Shown piece by piece: positions 32,405 to 42,851 of a DNA stretch of 64,000 nucleotides (the first letter of the stretch is position 1; each line of letters opens with the position of its first letter). The notes below the pieces were generated by a model. That model had not been told where the DNA came from and did no database searches. It worked only from the letters and a program-made list of their open reading frames with translations. A program made the position numbers and the translations under genes. Source of the DNA: Hortaea werneckii (taxonomy: Eukaryota > Ascomycota > Dothideomycetes > Mycosphaerellales > Teratosphaeriaceae); assembly GCA_037044905.1 (NCBI GenBank), contig JBAOKB010000037.1:496001-560000 (forward strand). Reading direction: 5' to 3'.

Positions 32405-33525
32405 GCAGGCAGGCAAGCAATCAATCAATCAACCCAATGGTACCCGATCGATGCGGATGCATGAAACACGTGGGGTCCCTCTGTTTCAATTGGGTCCCTG
32501 TGAATCGGTATCGAGTGGAGGTTCCATGCGGTCGGTTTCTCAAACAGACAGGCGGTTCGGGGGAAAGTTTCGCGGTTTCAAAACCCGGTAGAGGGATTGG
32601 CTGAGCCGCTGTTCCGGAGGGAGGGGAGGTGAAAGTCTCAAAAAGTGAAAAATGAAAAGAAAAATGAAAAGAAAAGGGGAGAAGTGGCTAAGGGATCAGT
32701 GGTGGTTTTGGTAATGGAGGTTAGCGTCACGTACGAGGGAGATCTATTGATGAATGCTTTTGCTGAGTGAGAGGACCTCAATTGCTACATACCCGGGTAG
32801 TCAGGAGCTGAAGAGCGTAAAGTCCCACGCTGGCCTTCCTTAACCACGGCGCTCACCTACGGCAATAACCCTGTGCTCTCTCACGTCAGCCGCCTCTTCA
32901 GATGACATGATGTGCGTATACAGCTAACAAGAGCCAACCAGGCGCGTCTCTGGCGACAAGATGATATGTTGAAGTGGTGGGGATGGTCTTCACACAGGCA
33001 CTTCCGAGCCGTTATCGAGACTTGGCCGAGCCGTGGATTTCCCCCATGGGCCCAAGCTCTCTCTCTCTCTCTCTCCTCTCATCAGCTTCTACGGAGCAGC
33101 AGATGCGGGGATCGTCTGTCTTTCCCTCGGATACACAGGAGACACACCACCCAAGCTCCCAAAGTGCACCCGTCGGTGCCGTCACCGTGGGTCTCGGCTG
33201 ATGGGATCGTGTACTACATAATAGTATGTATGCTTGCAGATCGTCCAGGTAAGGTACATTACTGTAGGTACATACCTAGGTACACTTGTATTCCTTCATC
33301 ATTCTCTTACACCATCTCGCTTGTGTCGCGACCCTGTTCTGCACTGGTGAGCTCTACAAAGATACAGTCAGCTGTCCTCCATCCTACCGCCATTGCTTCA
33401 CCCTCGGAGGGCCCGAGGTTACCCTGCTAGTACTGGGTTGTATACCATAACACAGAAGGAGCCTGAGCACTCTTCTGTCGACCACCCAATTCAACACGCC
33501 GAAAGACTCCCATACCATCTCCATC
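32405..33525. promoter_or_regulatory. intergenic region upstream of the acyl-CoA-ligase-like gene
   Basis: 1.1 kb. It contains a CT microsatellite-like run (about 33058-33090) and a cluster of GTAAGGTACATTACTGTAGG / TACCTAGGTA elements at 33247-33282, about 245 nt upstream of the next ATG. No supported ORF. Confidence 0.5.
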
Positions 33526-35652
33526 ATGCCCTTCACCACTGCCTCCCCGCCTCTCCCCGAGGTGCCCGACTCCATCTCCATCGAAACCTTCATGTTCGAT
33601 GAGAACTACGGCCGATACCCACTTGGCTACTCCAAGCCGCCCTTCAGCGATGCCCTGACTGGGAAGTCCTACAACGCACTAGAGATCAAGGAGCGCATCG
33701 ACCATCTCGCGCGGGCTTTATCGAAAGAGCTGGGGTTCAAGCCGAACGAGGGCTCCGAATGGGACAAGGTCGTCGCGTGCTTTAGCTTGAACACGGTCGA
33801 CTACCTCACCCTCGCATGGGCCGTACACCGGCTGGGAGGCATCCTGACATGCGCCAATGCCGCCTACAATGCGGCCGAGCTGGAGTACCAGCTCAAGGAC
33901 TCCAAAGCCAAAGCCATGTTCACCTGCTTGCCACTCTACGAGACTGCCATGACCGCGGCGAACAAGAGCAAGATCCCCAAGGACAAAGTCTATCTCCTAC
34001 CCATGGCACCCGCAATGACCCAAGGCATCTCTGCCACCGGCCACAAGACCGTCGAGGACTTCATCCAAGCCGGCAGTAAGCTCCCGACCCTCCCAGCATC
34101 CGACCGCTCCTGGAGCAAAGGCGAAGGAGGCCGCCGCACCGCATTCCTCTGCTACAGCTCCGGCACCTCGGGCCTCCCCAAGGGCGTCATGATCTCGCAC
34201 AAGAACGTCATCGCCAACACGCTCCAATTCGTCACGCACGAGAAACCCTGCCGGGACGCCCTAGCCAAAGAAAAGAACATCCCGGAGTACACGGAATCCT
34301 GCCTCGGCCTGCTCCCCTTCTCGCACATCTACGGCCTAGTCGTGATCAACCACGCGAGCATCTACCGCGGCGACGGCGTCGTCGTCCTCCCCAAATACGA
34401 CTTCACCATCCTCCTCGCCACAATCCAGAAGTACCGACTGCAGATGCTCTACCTCGTCCCGCCCATGATCATCCACCTGGTCAACCAGCGCGAAACCCTG
34501 TCAAAATACGACCTCTCCTCCGTGCGCGCCTGCTTCACGGGCGCCGCCCCCTTGGGGAAAGAAACCGCCGACGACCTCCTCGCCATCTTCCCCCACTGGA
34601 AAGTCAAGCAGGGCTACGGCCTGACCGAAACCAGCACGGTAGTCTGCACCACGACCGACGACGACATCTGGCTCGGCAGCTCGGGTTCCATCCTCCCTGG
34701 CGTCGTCTGCAAACTCGTCACGATCGAGGGGCATGAGATCGAGGGGTACGACCAACCCGGGGAGTTGTGGGTCAAGAGTCCCAGTGTCGTGTTGGGGTAT
34801 AATAACAATGATAAAGCGGATCGGGAGACGTTCGTCGATGCGGCGGATGGGAGTGGACGGTATATGCGCACGGGGGATGAGGCGGTGATTAAGAAGAGTC
34901 CGAAGGGAGTGGAGCATGTTTTTATTGTGGATCGGATTAAGGAGTATGTTGTCACTAACACCCCCTGCCTGTTCCCCCCGCTCCCCCTTCTTCCACCTAG
35001 GCTTTCACTTGCCCGCCTACTTTACTCTTTGTGCCCCCCGCCCCCCTTCCGGAGAAGCTCGAACGCGTTTTGATGGGATAGGTTGTGGGGGGAGGAATGG
35101 TTCCGTATCTTTTACTGACCCGATCGTCTTGCAGACTCATCAAGGTTAAAGGCCATCAAGTCGCGCCCGCTGAACGTAGGTCCCCTTTTTTTTCTTTTCC
35201 CCCCCTTCCCCTTGACCCCACTGCCCCTGGTTGGCGAAACCCCGGCCCCCCCTTTCAAAAAGCAGAGACCCAAGACCAATTGGAAAGAAAGAAAAAGAAA
35301 GAAGAAAAAAAAAAAAACTAACCCTCCACCCCTCCTCACAGTGGAAGCCCACCTCCTCACCCACCCCTCCGTATCCGACTGCGTCGTCATCGGCATCCCG
35401 AGCGACCGGGAAGGCGAAGTCCCCAAAGCCTTCGTGGTCAAGACCCCGGGGGGTAGTATCGAAGAATCCGACGCGATGCTTAAACGCCAGATTATCAAAC
35501 ATGTCGAGCAGCATAAGACGGATTATAAGCGGTTGAGGGGCGGGGTCGAATTTGTGGACGCCGTGCCCAAGAGCCCGAGCGGGAAGATTTTGAGGCGGTT
35601 GGTTAGGGATCAGGAGAAAGAGAGGAGGAGGCGGGTAGGGGGGAAGTTGTAG
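33526..35652 (+). CDS. 4-coumarate-CoA-ligase-like AMP-forming acyl-CoA synthetase
   Basis: Exons 33526-34943, 35135-35175 (a 41-nt micro-exon) and 35342-35652 encode 589 residues. The two junctions restore the conserved hinge and C-terminal lid (DRIKE|LIKVKGHQVAPAE|LEAHLLTHP). AMP-binding motifs are YSSGTSGLPKGV (from residue 210) and YGLTETS (364-370). The hinge motif is RYMRTGDEAVI, and the C-terminal catalytic lysine lies in PKSPSGKILRR. These enzymes adenylate a carboxylic acid and transfer it to CoA. The fungal 4CL-like group acts on aromatic or fatty acids, often in peroxisomes; the exact substrate cannot be read from sequence. The C terminus GGKL is only a weak PTS1 (GKL, not SKL). 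Both introns (191 and 165 nt) are longer and more low-complexity than others in the window. Confidence 0.92.
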
Positions 35653-36259
35653 GTGGATTGTTTTTGGGGATCGAAGGCTTGTACGGCTGTCTTTGTTTAT
35701 TTATACCTTTTTTTTTTTTTTGCCTTCTCTCTTTCCCTTTTAACCCTCTTTCCCCCCTCTTTGGGCCTTGTAGATCAGGCTATGATCATCGTGAAGAAAG
35801 TGAGACGAATCCTTCAAGTGCGAATCACAACATCGTAGAATGGATCCTTCGACGTATTGTAATATATCCCACACGTTCTTACAACGGAGTCCCTTTTTTT
35901 CGTCCAATCATTTTTCTATTTTGACTTTGATGGGCTATTACAGAAAGGGAGCTCGAGATGATCTACCGACCATCCGTAAAAAGGGAAATGGGTGATGCCG
36001 GAAGTTGGTAAAGAGGACGGTTTTTGTCACGGACATAAACATCATATCTGTGTACGCCTGTCGCCTCCTCCCGCCTTTTTGTGTGCATTTTTTCCTTTTT
36101 GGGGACTTCTTCTTCAATTAGTCACACAATCACGCACATATCTCATTCTGCATCAATTCATATACCGACAGTGTACTCCAGCCTTTCAACGACCCTCATT
36201 TCTTTCTTCCCCCCCCACACGAGGAAAGTGGTCGAAAGGGAAGATAAAAAGGGAGCACT
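35653..36259. other. intergenic region between convergent genes
   Basis: 607 nt shared by the 3' ends of the acyl-CoA-ligase-like gene and sod1. A T14 run at about 35708-35721 and CT-rich sequence are present. No ORF is supported. Confidence 0.5.
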
Positions 36260-37312
36260 CTACTGCGCAATCCCAATCACGCCACACGCGGGCCTACCCC
36301 CGGCATTCCCCGTCTTCTTGCTCTCCTCGTTGCCGCCCTGGCCCAGGTCGTCAGTGCCGGCGTGCACGACGACGGTGCGGCCCAGCACGCTCTCCGGCCC
36401 GATCAGCTTGACCAGCTTGTCCGTCACGGAGCCCTGCGCGTTGCCCTGCCCGTCCGTCTTGAAGTTGCCCAGGTCGCCGACGTGGCGCTCCGAGTCCGAG
36501 GGGGCGCCGTGGGTCTTTTGGTGCGGGTTGACTGTTGTTTTGTCATCGCACGTCAGAAGTTACTCTAGTGGGAGAGGATAGGAGGGGATGGGCTTACAGT
36601 GAGGACCAGCAGACGTGCAGCCGTTGGTGTTGTCGCCGAAGGCGTGCACGTGCATGCCGCGCTCGGCGTTGGCGTCGTGGCCCGAGATGTTCCACGACAC
36701 GGTCGTGTCGGCGCCCTCGGACGCCTGCTCGAAGGTGACGGTGCCCTTGACGTTAGAGTCACCGCGGAGGACAGCCACTGCCGGGATTTCTTAGCCTTTG
36801 AATCTTTCTCATGCTGGGTCCCCGAGGGGGGAAGTATGGGAAGGGAGAGGGTAGAGTTGGTGCGGAGCTGTGAGCGAACCCGTGGGTGATAGGCCTATGC
36901 AGTGGTCGGGAATGTAGACAGGGGTATGTCCCATGCAGCCGGCTATCGACCATCAAGGTCCCACCAAGGTTACGACGGGCAGGCGAACGGATGACACTGG
37001 CTAAAACAGCGTAAACGCTCCCAATGAGAGGCTCCAATGTGCCGCCGTTACAATGGGGTAACCTTGATGGTTGCCGGTACCACCAGCCAGTGCATATAAG
37101 GGGGGACACGCGCCCTCCTCCCATCGGATGAGCCTCCTGTGTTCGAAGGGCATTGTCCCCAATGGCTGTTGGAGGGAGGGAGAGGCATGAAACATGCTCA
37201 TTCTTGCTCCCTCCCCGGCTAGCCCTTACCCACGGGTTCTCGCGTTCTCCCCAATCACAACAAGTAGGTAGGTGGAGTGGGTGCTCAGTTTTGACGTACC
37301 TGCCTTGACCAT
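36260..37312 (-). CDS. sod1: cytosolic Cu/Zn superoxide dismutase
   Basis: Exons 37312-37300 (only 13 nt), 36777-36598 and 36531-36260 encode 154 residues, the standard length. The very short first exon (MVKA plus one base) joins VAVLRGDSNVKG after a 522-nt intron; the frame and the conserved N terminus demand it. Metal ligands are all present: His47, His49, His64 and His121 for copper; His64, His72, His81 and Asp84 for zinc. The disulfide pair is Cys58-Cys147 and the substrate-guiding Arg is Arg144. The enzyme converts superoxide to oxygen and hydrogen peroxide in the cytosol and mitochondrial intermembrane space. The large first intron may carry regulatory elements. It lies in tandem with the transaldolase gene. 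Confidence 0.96.
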
Positions 37313-37846
37313 TTTGACTAAGAGGGTTGATATATCTGGCTCTTGAAGAAGATTCTTTCGGTTCTGATGATGAGTTCTTGGTATCAGCGAGAGGGGGAGA
37401 AGAGAGGAAGTGACTACTTGGGAGAAGCGGCGGGGAGGGGCAACGAAGCTCTGCTGCTGATTGATTATTGGTGATGCTGCCCCGCCAATCCCCACCTGTT
37501 GACATCACTTTTTGGGACCCGTGGCTCGGCAGCTCGGAGACTTCAACAGGTTCTGCTAAGCGGTATCTCCGTATGATGGAGATGCAACTGAAGGCCGAGA
37601 TGGAGAGACATTGACTCATTATCACGTATACGTAGCACATGGTCAAAAATAGTTGCATGAATATAATAAAACCAATCACTGTAAAAGATGGGAATTTCCT
37701 TTTTCAACGGGTATATTGCTTTTTTCATATGCTACGTAAAAGCTATCCGCACACCATTGAGCAGTCTACTAGATAAGCCACTTGTTTTATAACAAGAAAA
37801 TGTCGTGAGAAAAGCGGATGGAACATCATAAAACGTCATTCCACGT
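37313..37846. promoter_or_regulatory. promoter region of sod1 and 3' region of the transaldolase gene
   Basis: 534 nt between tandem minus-strand genes. It includes an AT-rich stretch near 37600-37740 that fits the transaldolase 3' end, and a pyrimidine-rich minus-strand leader near the sod1 ATG. Confidence 0.5.
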
Positions 37847-38976
37847 TTATGCCTGGAGCTTCTCCTTGAGGGTGCCCTTGAGGGTGACGGCGTCAGCGGC
37901 GAACTTGCTGATACCCTCCGACAGCTTGTGCACGGCCATGGTCTCCTCGTTGAAGTCGAAGCGGAACTTGGACTCGTCGTTGAGGTAGCTGCGCTTGGGG
38001 ATGTCGAGCTTGGCGGTGTCCTCGGCCGCGAGCTTCTTCGGCACCGGGTCCTGGCTGTTGTACATCTGCTCGAGGAGGTTCGGGGCGATGGTGAGGTAGT
38101 CGCAGCCGGCGAGCTCGGTGATCTCCCCAATGGTACGGAAGGAGGCACCCATGACGATGGTGTTGTAGCCGTGCTTCTTGTAGTAGTTGAAGATCTGCTG
38201 CACGGACTTGACACCGGGGTCCTCCTCCTTGGTGTACTCCTTCTTGGTGGCGGCCTTGTACCAGTCAAGGATACGGCCGACGAAGGGAGAGATGAGGTAG
38301 GCACCGGCCTCAGCACCGGCGATGGCCTGGACCAGAGAGAACATGAGGGTCAGGTTGCAGTTGACGCCGTGCTTGCTCTGGAGCTCATGGGCGGCCTGGA
38401 TACCCTCCCAGGTGGAGGCAAGCTTGATGAGGACACGGTCCTTGCTGATGCCCTCCTGCTTGTAGAGCTGTTGTCATTGTTAGCGAGAATTCAGCAAAAT
38501 TACTATTGCTCGACTTTGTACATACGTCGATGATCTTGAGGGCCTTGTCAATGCTGCCCTGCTTGTCGAAAGAGTAGGCAGCGTCCACCTCAGTAGAGAC
38601 CTTGCCGGGGACAATGTTCAGGATCTCCTTGCCGAACTGGACGAGGAGGAAGTCCAAAGTGTGCTCGACCTGCTCGTCGATGTCCTTGCTCTGCTTCTTG
38701 CCGTGGGCGACGGCATTGTCCACGAGCTGCGCGTACTCGGGCTTCTTGGATGCGGCGAGGATCAAAGACGGGTTGGTGGTGGCATCTTGCGGCTTGTACT
38801 TGCCGATGGTGGCGAAGTCACCGCTGTCACAGACGACAGTCTGCAGTCACCAGTCAGTATAAGATGACAGACAGAGCTTTCAAAGCCCGAGGCGGCTATA
38901 GACAGCCCCCCTCATTGTCAGACGGTTCTTCACTTACGGTGCCGGAGGCCTTCAGCTGGTCGAGAGAGGAAGACAT
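37847..38976 (-). CDS. tal1: transaldolase
   Basis: Exons 38976-38938, 38840-38526 and 38467-37847 encode 324 residues, the usual size. The start MSSSLDQLKASGT and the joins T|TVVCDSGDF and KIID|LYKQEG are in frame. Family motifs: CDSGDFATI, DATTNPSLILAA, GKVSTEVDA, and VLIKLASTWEG with the Schiff-base Lys133; then NLTLMFSLVQA, SPFVGRILDW and VMGASFRTIGEI. The enzyme moves a dihydroxyacetone unit between sedoheptulose 7-phosphate and glyceraldehyde 3-phosphate in the non-oxidative pentose phosphate pathway. C-ending codons dominate, as expected for a highly expressed housekeeping gene. Confidence 0.97.
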
Positions 38977-39592
38977 GATTTCGGTGTTGATCAAGTTCTG
39001 GTAGTATTCGAAGGTGTAAGTTGTTGCTTGGAAGAGTCAGGAGTTTGTGTCTGGAGAGTAAGTTGGTGGCCGGTGATTCCAAACTTTTGTTGAGCCCTTG
39101 GAGGGGCAGTGACTTCAGTTCAGGCGAGACCCCACGAAAATCGACAGCGACGGAAGATGACACAATGCTTAAGTAAGGTGATGCTAAGCGGGCGCGGCGG
39201 GCAAGGCGGGTTTTCTGCCGAACAGGCATTTCGCGGCGAAATATACGGGGCGCTTGCAGCTTCCTCCGAGGGATCAGAGATGTGGCATCTTCATCGAAGG
39301 ATGTCCTGGCCTGCAACGAAAATGCTATTCGATGGGAATCCTCTATATTCGCCACCTATCCAGCTTTCCTGGGGTGACTCTCACCCTCTCACGCATTGCT
39401 GCAGCGGAAGCGGGTAAACTGGCCGGAAGAAATATTTTTGCCACCTGGCACCTTCTGTGTACAGACAGACAGCAGTCGGTCTATGCGCGCCTCCCGGAGT
39501 ACTCCGAGGCAGCTCTTTCGCTTCTCGCGCTAAATACCAAGGCCGAGAACGACGAGCGCCAATTCCTTTCGACTCATCCGCGCTGCTACCGC
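38977..39592. promoter_or_regulatory. promoter region of the transaldolase gene
   Basis: 616 nt upstream of the transaldolase start and downstream of the DUF3632 stop. No ORF is supported. Confidence 0.45.
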
Positions 39593-40495
39593 TTAATGGG
39601 CATCGCGCATGGCTCGAAGGGCCTGGTCGACCATGTGCTTCGTCACGCCATCCGAGATCTGACCTTCCAGCTCACTAATGAGACGCTGTATCCATGCTTG
39701 CCACCTTTCTCTCGTGAAACCTCGCCATTCCTGGTCTTTCCAACGAGGACCAGGCTTCGCTACCTTTCCGTCGAAAGTTTTGCTCTGCATGCAGAACTGC
39801 CAGATAGTCGGCGCAGCGTAGATGAGCCAGACAGCCGCTGCTGACAGCGCGACATTCGAAGGCTGCTCCTCCGTTTCGAGCGCCATGCGAAGCGTCCATA
39901 TACAATAAAGCGACAAGTCCGGCTCATCTGCCTCCCTCGCACGCACAGCGCTCACCAACCTAGCAGTCCACGCATTGACGTTAATCCAATGCCCTTGACT
40001 CTCTTCCTCACTACTATCTGTCGCAGCTAATAAAAAGGGTAATCAGCATCCGACCCGTCCCCCCCAAAATACGGCCTCTGAAGGGAGGAGGGAACAAAAC
40101 CACTCACCAGCATTCCACGCCTCCCTCATCTGCCACCCAAAAATCGGCAGATCCCTCCATACTACCCCATCTTGCACACGACATACTTCTCCTCCCCTCT
40201 TCTCCAGCGCAGGCCGCTGCTGCACCCCTAACACCAGCTCCACCAGCTTCTGCTGTCCCTTACTATTATGCGGTGTCGCCGCAGCACAGGCAATCAGACA
40301 CTGCCACGCTGGCCAGAGCAGTTCCTCGATGTCTGAAGGGTTGGTGGTTTCCTCGCGGTATCTGTTCTCGATCGGCTCGCAAAAGGCGTCGAGAGTGCTT
40401 TGGGGGTTTGCTGTTCCGTTGTCGTGGGCGTATGCGCTTAGGAGCTGGTATTGGGGGTTTTCGCGTAGTTTGGTCGTTGGGTGGAGGAGCGACAT
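39593..40495 (-). CDS. DUF3632-family fungal protein
   Basis: Exons 40495-40108 and 40026-39593 (GTGAGT...TTATTAG intron) encode 273 residues. The ATG at 40495 (MSLLHPTTKLRENPQYQLLS) is the only in-frame ATG, although the frame is open further upstream. The protein is soluble and helical, with blocks typical of the fungal DUF3632 family: LWPAWQCLIACAAATPHN near residue 60, LPIFGWQMREAWN, WINVNAWTARLVS, and a C-terminal RWKDQEWRGFTRERWQAWIQR followed by a helix with repeated Ala. Function is unknown in the family, which is often expanded in filamentous ascomycetes. It lies in tandem behind the transaldolase gene and is divergent to the ribonuclease gene. Confidence 0.8.
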
Positions 40496-41808
40496 TTTTG
40501 GGGGGTGGGGGGTATGTTGTGAGTCGGTAATATGTTGGTTCCAGAGGATGGGAGGAGAGTCGGATTTAGCTTGTCCTGATGTTCGTCTCTGAATACTGCT
40601 CGAGATCGTTGTAAGAAGTGTGTGTCGAGCGCGCTCTCGTTCCGGAGTAGGGATTCGGAGCGCTATCTTGCGTTTCTCATTCGATGCGGCGATCCCCTCG
40701 TGTATGGCCTTTTGATATCTTTTTATCGGTCTTCGGATCTTCAAAAGATGCAGCTCTACTTAATTGGCTTTGCTTGGGATGTTTGGCCGCAAGGTCGCCG
40801 GTCTACCGCTGCGCCGACAACTTCCTCTCTCGCTCCTGATTCTGTCTGGATGCTCACTTTCCGTCCTTTTGCCTTCAACGCCGTCACGGTATCAACATTG
40901 TGATGCTGGACTCACTTGCTCACTGCACACGAGTGAGAGTAATAACATAGAGTCGAACCTACAAACGTAAGAGGAGGGACCTTCCTTCCCAAGACAGCTT
41001 AGCTCCGCCGGTTCTTGAGAACTCCACCGAAGAGTTGGAGGGTTGCAATCTCGGTGGAGTTCACAAAACCCTCCACACTTTTTTGACATCTGTCAAACTT
41101 CACTGGATAGGATAATAATGGCAGGTAGCGCCTATGCGCCGCCGAGCCCGAAACCCTTGCAGATCAAAAGTCTATACCTGGCGCCATGTGCTTGCGGTGG
41201 GCTCTCTCAGTGGACGTGGTGTCGAGGTGCTAATTTGTCTCTTATGAGTCCCAGCTCTTGCCGTGGATTAACATGCAACGGTGTCTTGCAGGACCCAACT
41301 GCTTCGTGTCCCACATGGGTGTCCTGCAAGCTTTCGACTGGTTGGCGCTTTCCTGATAGGAGACCGCCGGGGCGAGCGATTGATCGGCGGAGGGGTTTGC
41401 AGATGTAGTGCGTGATTTGGTTTTGATGGTAGTACTACTACGGTTGCTACAGTCGCTCTTTCGGAAGTATGTTTCGAAGGGGCAGGTACGGAACGGTACT
41501 GCTACGACTACTGCCGCTGCTGGACAGGACAGATACATCGTGCATAGGTCGCGCGGGCTTTAATTGTTTGGGGATAGCTGGCTGCCATGAGAAGCGCATG
41601 GCCGAAGTCTCTCCCTTTGTGGGTGAAGAAGCATAAGTATTGCTTTGCGCCCTCCCTCCCCCGAGTCGAATAGGCATTCTTGTCTTTAGGGGAGGAACAA
41701 GAGCTGTGCTCTTCCTGTCTCTATCCTCAAGTGCATTGTCACTCGCTCACCAGCACATTCGCTCTACTCCCCTCCCCTCTCCCCTTCATACCACGAGATT
41801 CCCAAACC
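40496..41808. promoter_or_regulatory. 1.3 kb divergent intergenic region (DUF3632 / ribonuclease)
   Basis: Short ORFs only. It contains interleaved perfect inverted repeats at 41019-41075, described separately. A CT-rich leader lies immediately before the ribonuclease ATG. Confidence 0.5.
41019..41075. repeat. interleaved perfect inverted repeats (A-B-A'-B')
   Basis: Arm A GAACTCCACCGA (41019-41030) is the exact reverse complement of A' TCGGTGGAGTTC (41051-41062). Arm B TGGAGGGTT (41036-41044) is the exact reverse complement of B' AACCCTCCA (41067-41075). Because the arms interleave, both helices together would form a pseudoknot-like fold; alternatively they are two switchable hairpins or paired protein-binding sites. 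Confidence 0.7.
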
Positions 41809-42414
41809 ATGCGCTTCCTCATCTCGACCCTAGCCCTGGTGGCCACCAACACCTTCGCAGCCCCTTTGCTCGAAGAGCGCCAATCCGCTACCACGTGCGG
41901 GAGCAACTACTACAGCTACTCGCAAGTCCGCGCCGCGGTCAACTCGGGCTGCAATTACGTCTCGCAGGGCGGGACGGCGTGTAGTGGGAGCTGTAAGACT
42001 TCTTTCTTCCCCCCTTCGTTAGCTTGCAGAATGCGGAGTAGAAGATGAGTTGGAGGAGAGAAAAGGCAGATGGGATCATACTGATCACGGATGCATGGCT
42101 CACAGATCCCCACGTCTACAATAACTACGAGGGCTTCGATTTCCCCGTCGATGGGACTTACTACGAGTTTCCTATTCTGGAGAGTGGGCAGTTTACTTGT
42201 CGTATGTTTATTTTCTCTTCCTCTCTCTCCTTCTCTCTCCCTGCATTGGGTTTCCTTGTGAGGGCATCAGGACTTGTTCGAGTGCTGATCACATGGTATA
42301 GAATCCCCTGGTGCGGACCGGGTGATCTTCACGGCCGACTGTGAGTATGCGGGTGCCATCACGCATACGGGCGCTTCGGGGAATAACTTTGTTGGGTGCT
42401 CGGGGACTTCGTAG
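41809..42414 (+). CDS. secreted guanyl-specific ribonuclease (RNase T1/F1 family)
   Basis: Exons 41809-41992, 42106-42201 and 42302-42414 encode 130 residues. Signal peptide MRFLISTLALVATNTFAAP, then a short pro-segment ending LEER. The mature enzyme contains TCGSNYYSYSQVRAAVNSGC, YPHVYNNYEGFDF, YYEFPIL, GADRVIF and ITHTGASGNNFVGC. The family's catalytic residues are all present: His64, Glu82, Arg100 and His115 in precursor numbering, matching His40, Glu58, Arg77 and His92 of RNase T1. Cysteines for two disulfides are kept. Such enzymes cleave single-stranded RNA after guanosine outside the cell. The size is normal and I see no extension of the kind found in ribotoxins. Confidence 0.93.
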
Positions 42415-42851
42415 ATGGGGTTGATGAGGGTTTAAGAGGATGGAGTAGAGGGGAGGTCTTGACAGTTGGGTTTACCGCATTGCTTTGAGAGAACATCATT
42501 TTCTTTCTTCCTGGTTCAGAGGCTAGTGTATACGGTGCTGTGATTTGAAGTGGCTATATTGGAGCGCCTGTGGATACATAGCACAATGGTAAAGCCCCTT
42601 GCAAGTCCTACCGTCTGAATGTCAAGGGACCATAGGAAATCTCCGAAGATGCAAAGAAATTGATACGCCCCCCCAAGGCTGTGATGAGCTTGTTTGCGAG
42701 GTGGATGTCTTTGTCTGCATATCTGTAAGGCCTCATTCTGCATGTGGTGCCTTTGTCCTATCCTTCCGCATTCCTCATGGGTATCTATGACAATGCGTGT
42801 GCAAAACAGATTCCGACGCTCTGCTACTGCAGTTCACCACGGTCGCAAATC
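42415..42851. other. intergenic region between ribonuclease and coiled-coil genes
   Basis: 437 nt, no supported ORF. The frame of the next gene is open upstream to about 42744, but the first ATG in a reasonable context is at 42852. Confidence 0.45.

Noticed and set aside
32912..33430. 172-codon plus-strand ORF in the upstream region of the acyl-CoA-ligase-like gene
   Set aside because: Low-complexity SLSLSS from a CT run and no domain; it overlaps the likely promoter.
42570..42600. Sequence ATAGCACAATGGTAAAG resembling a tRNA A-box
   Set aside because: No matching B-box or acceptor stem within tRNA distance.
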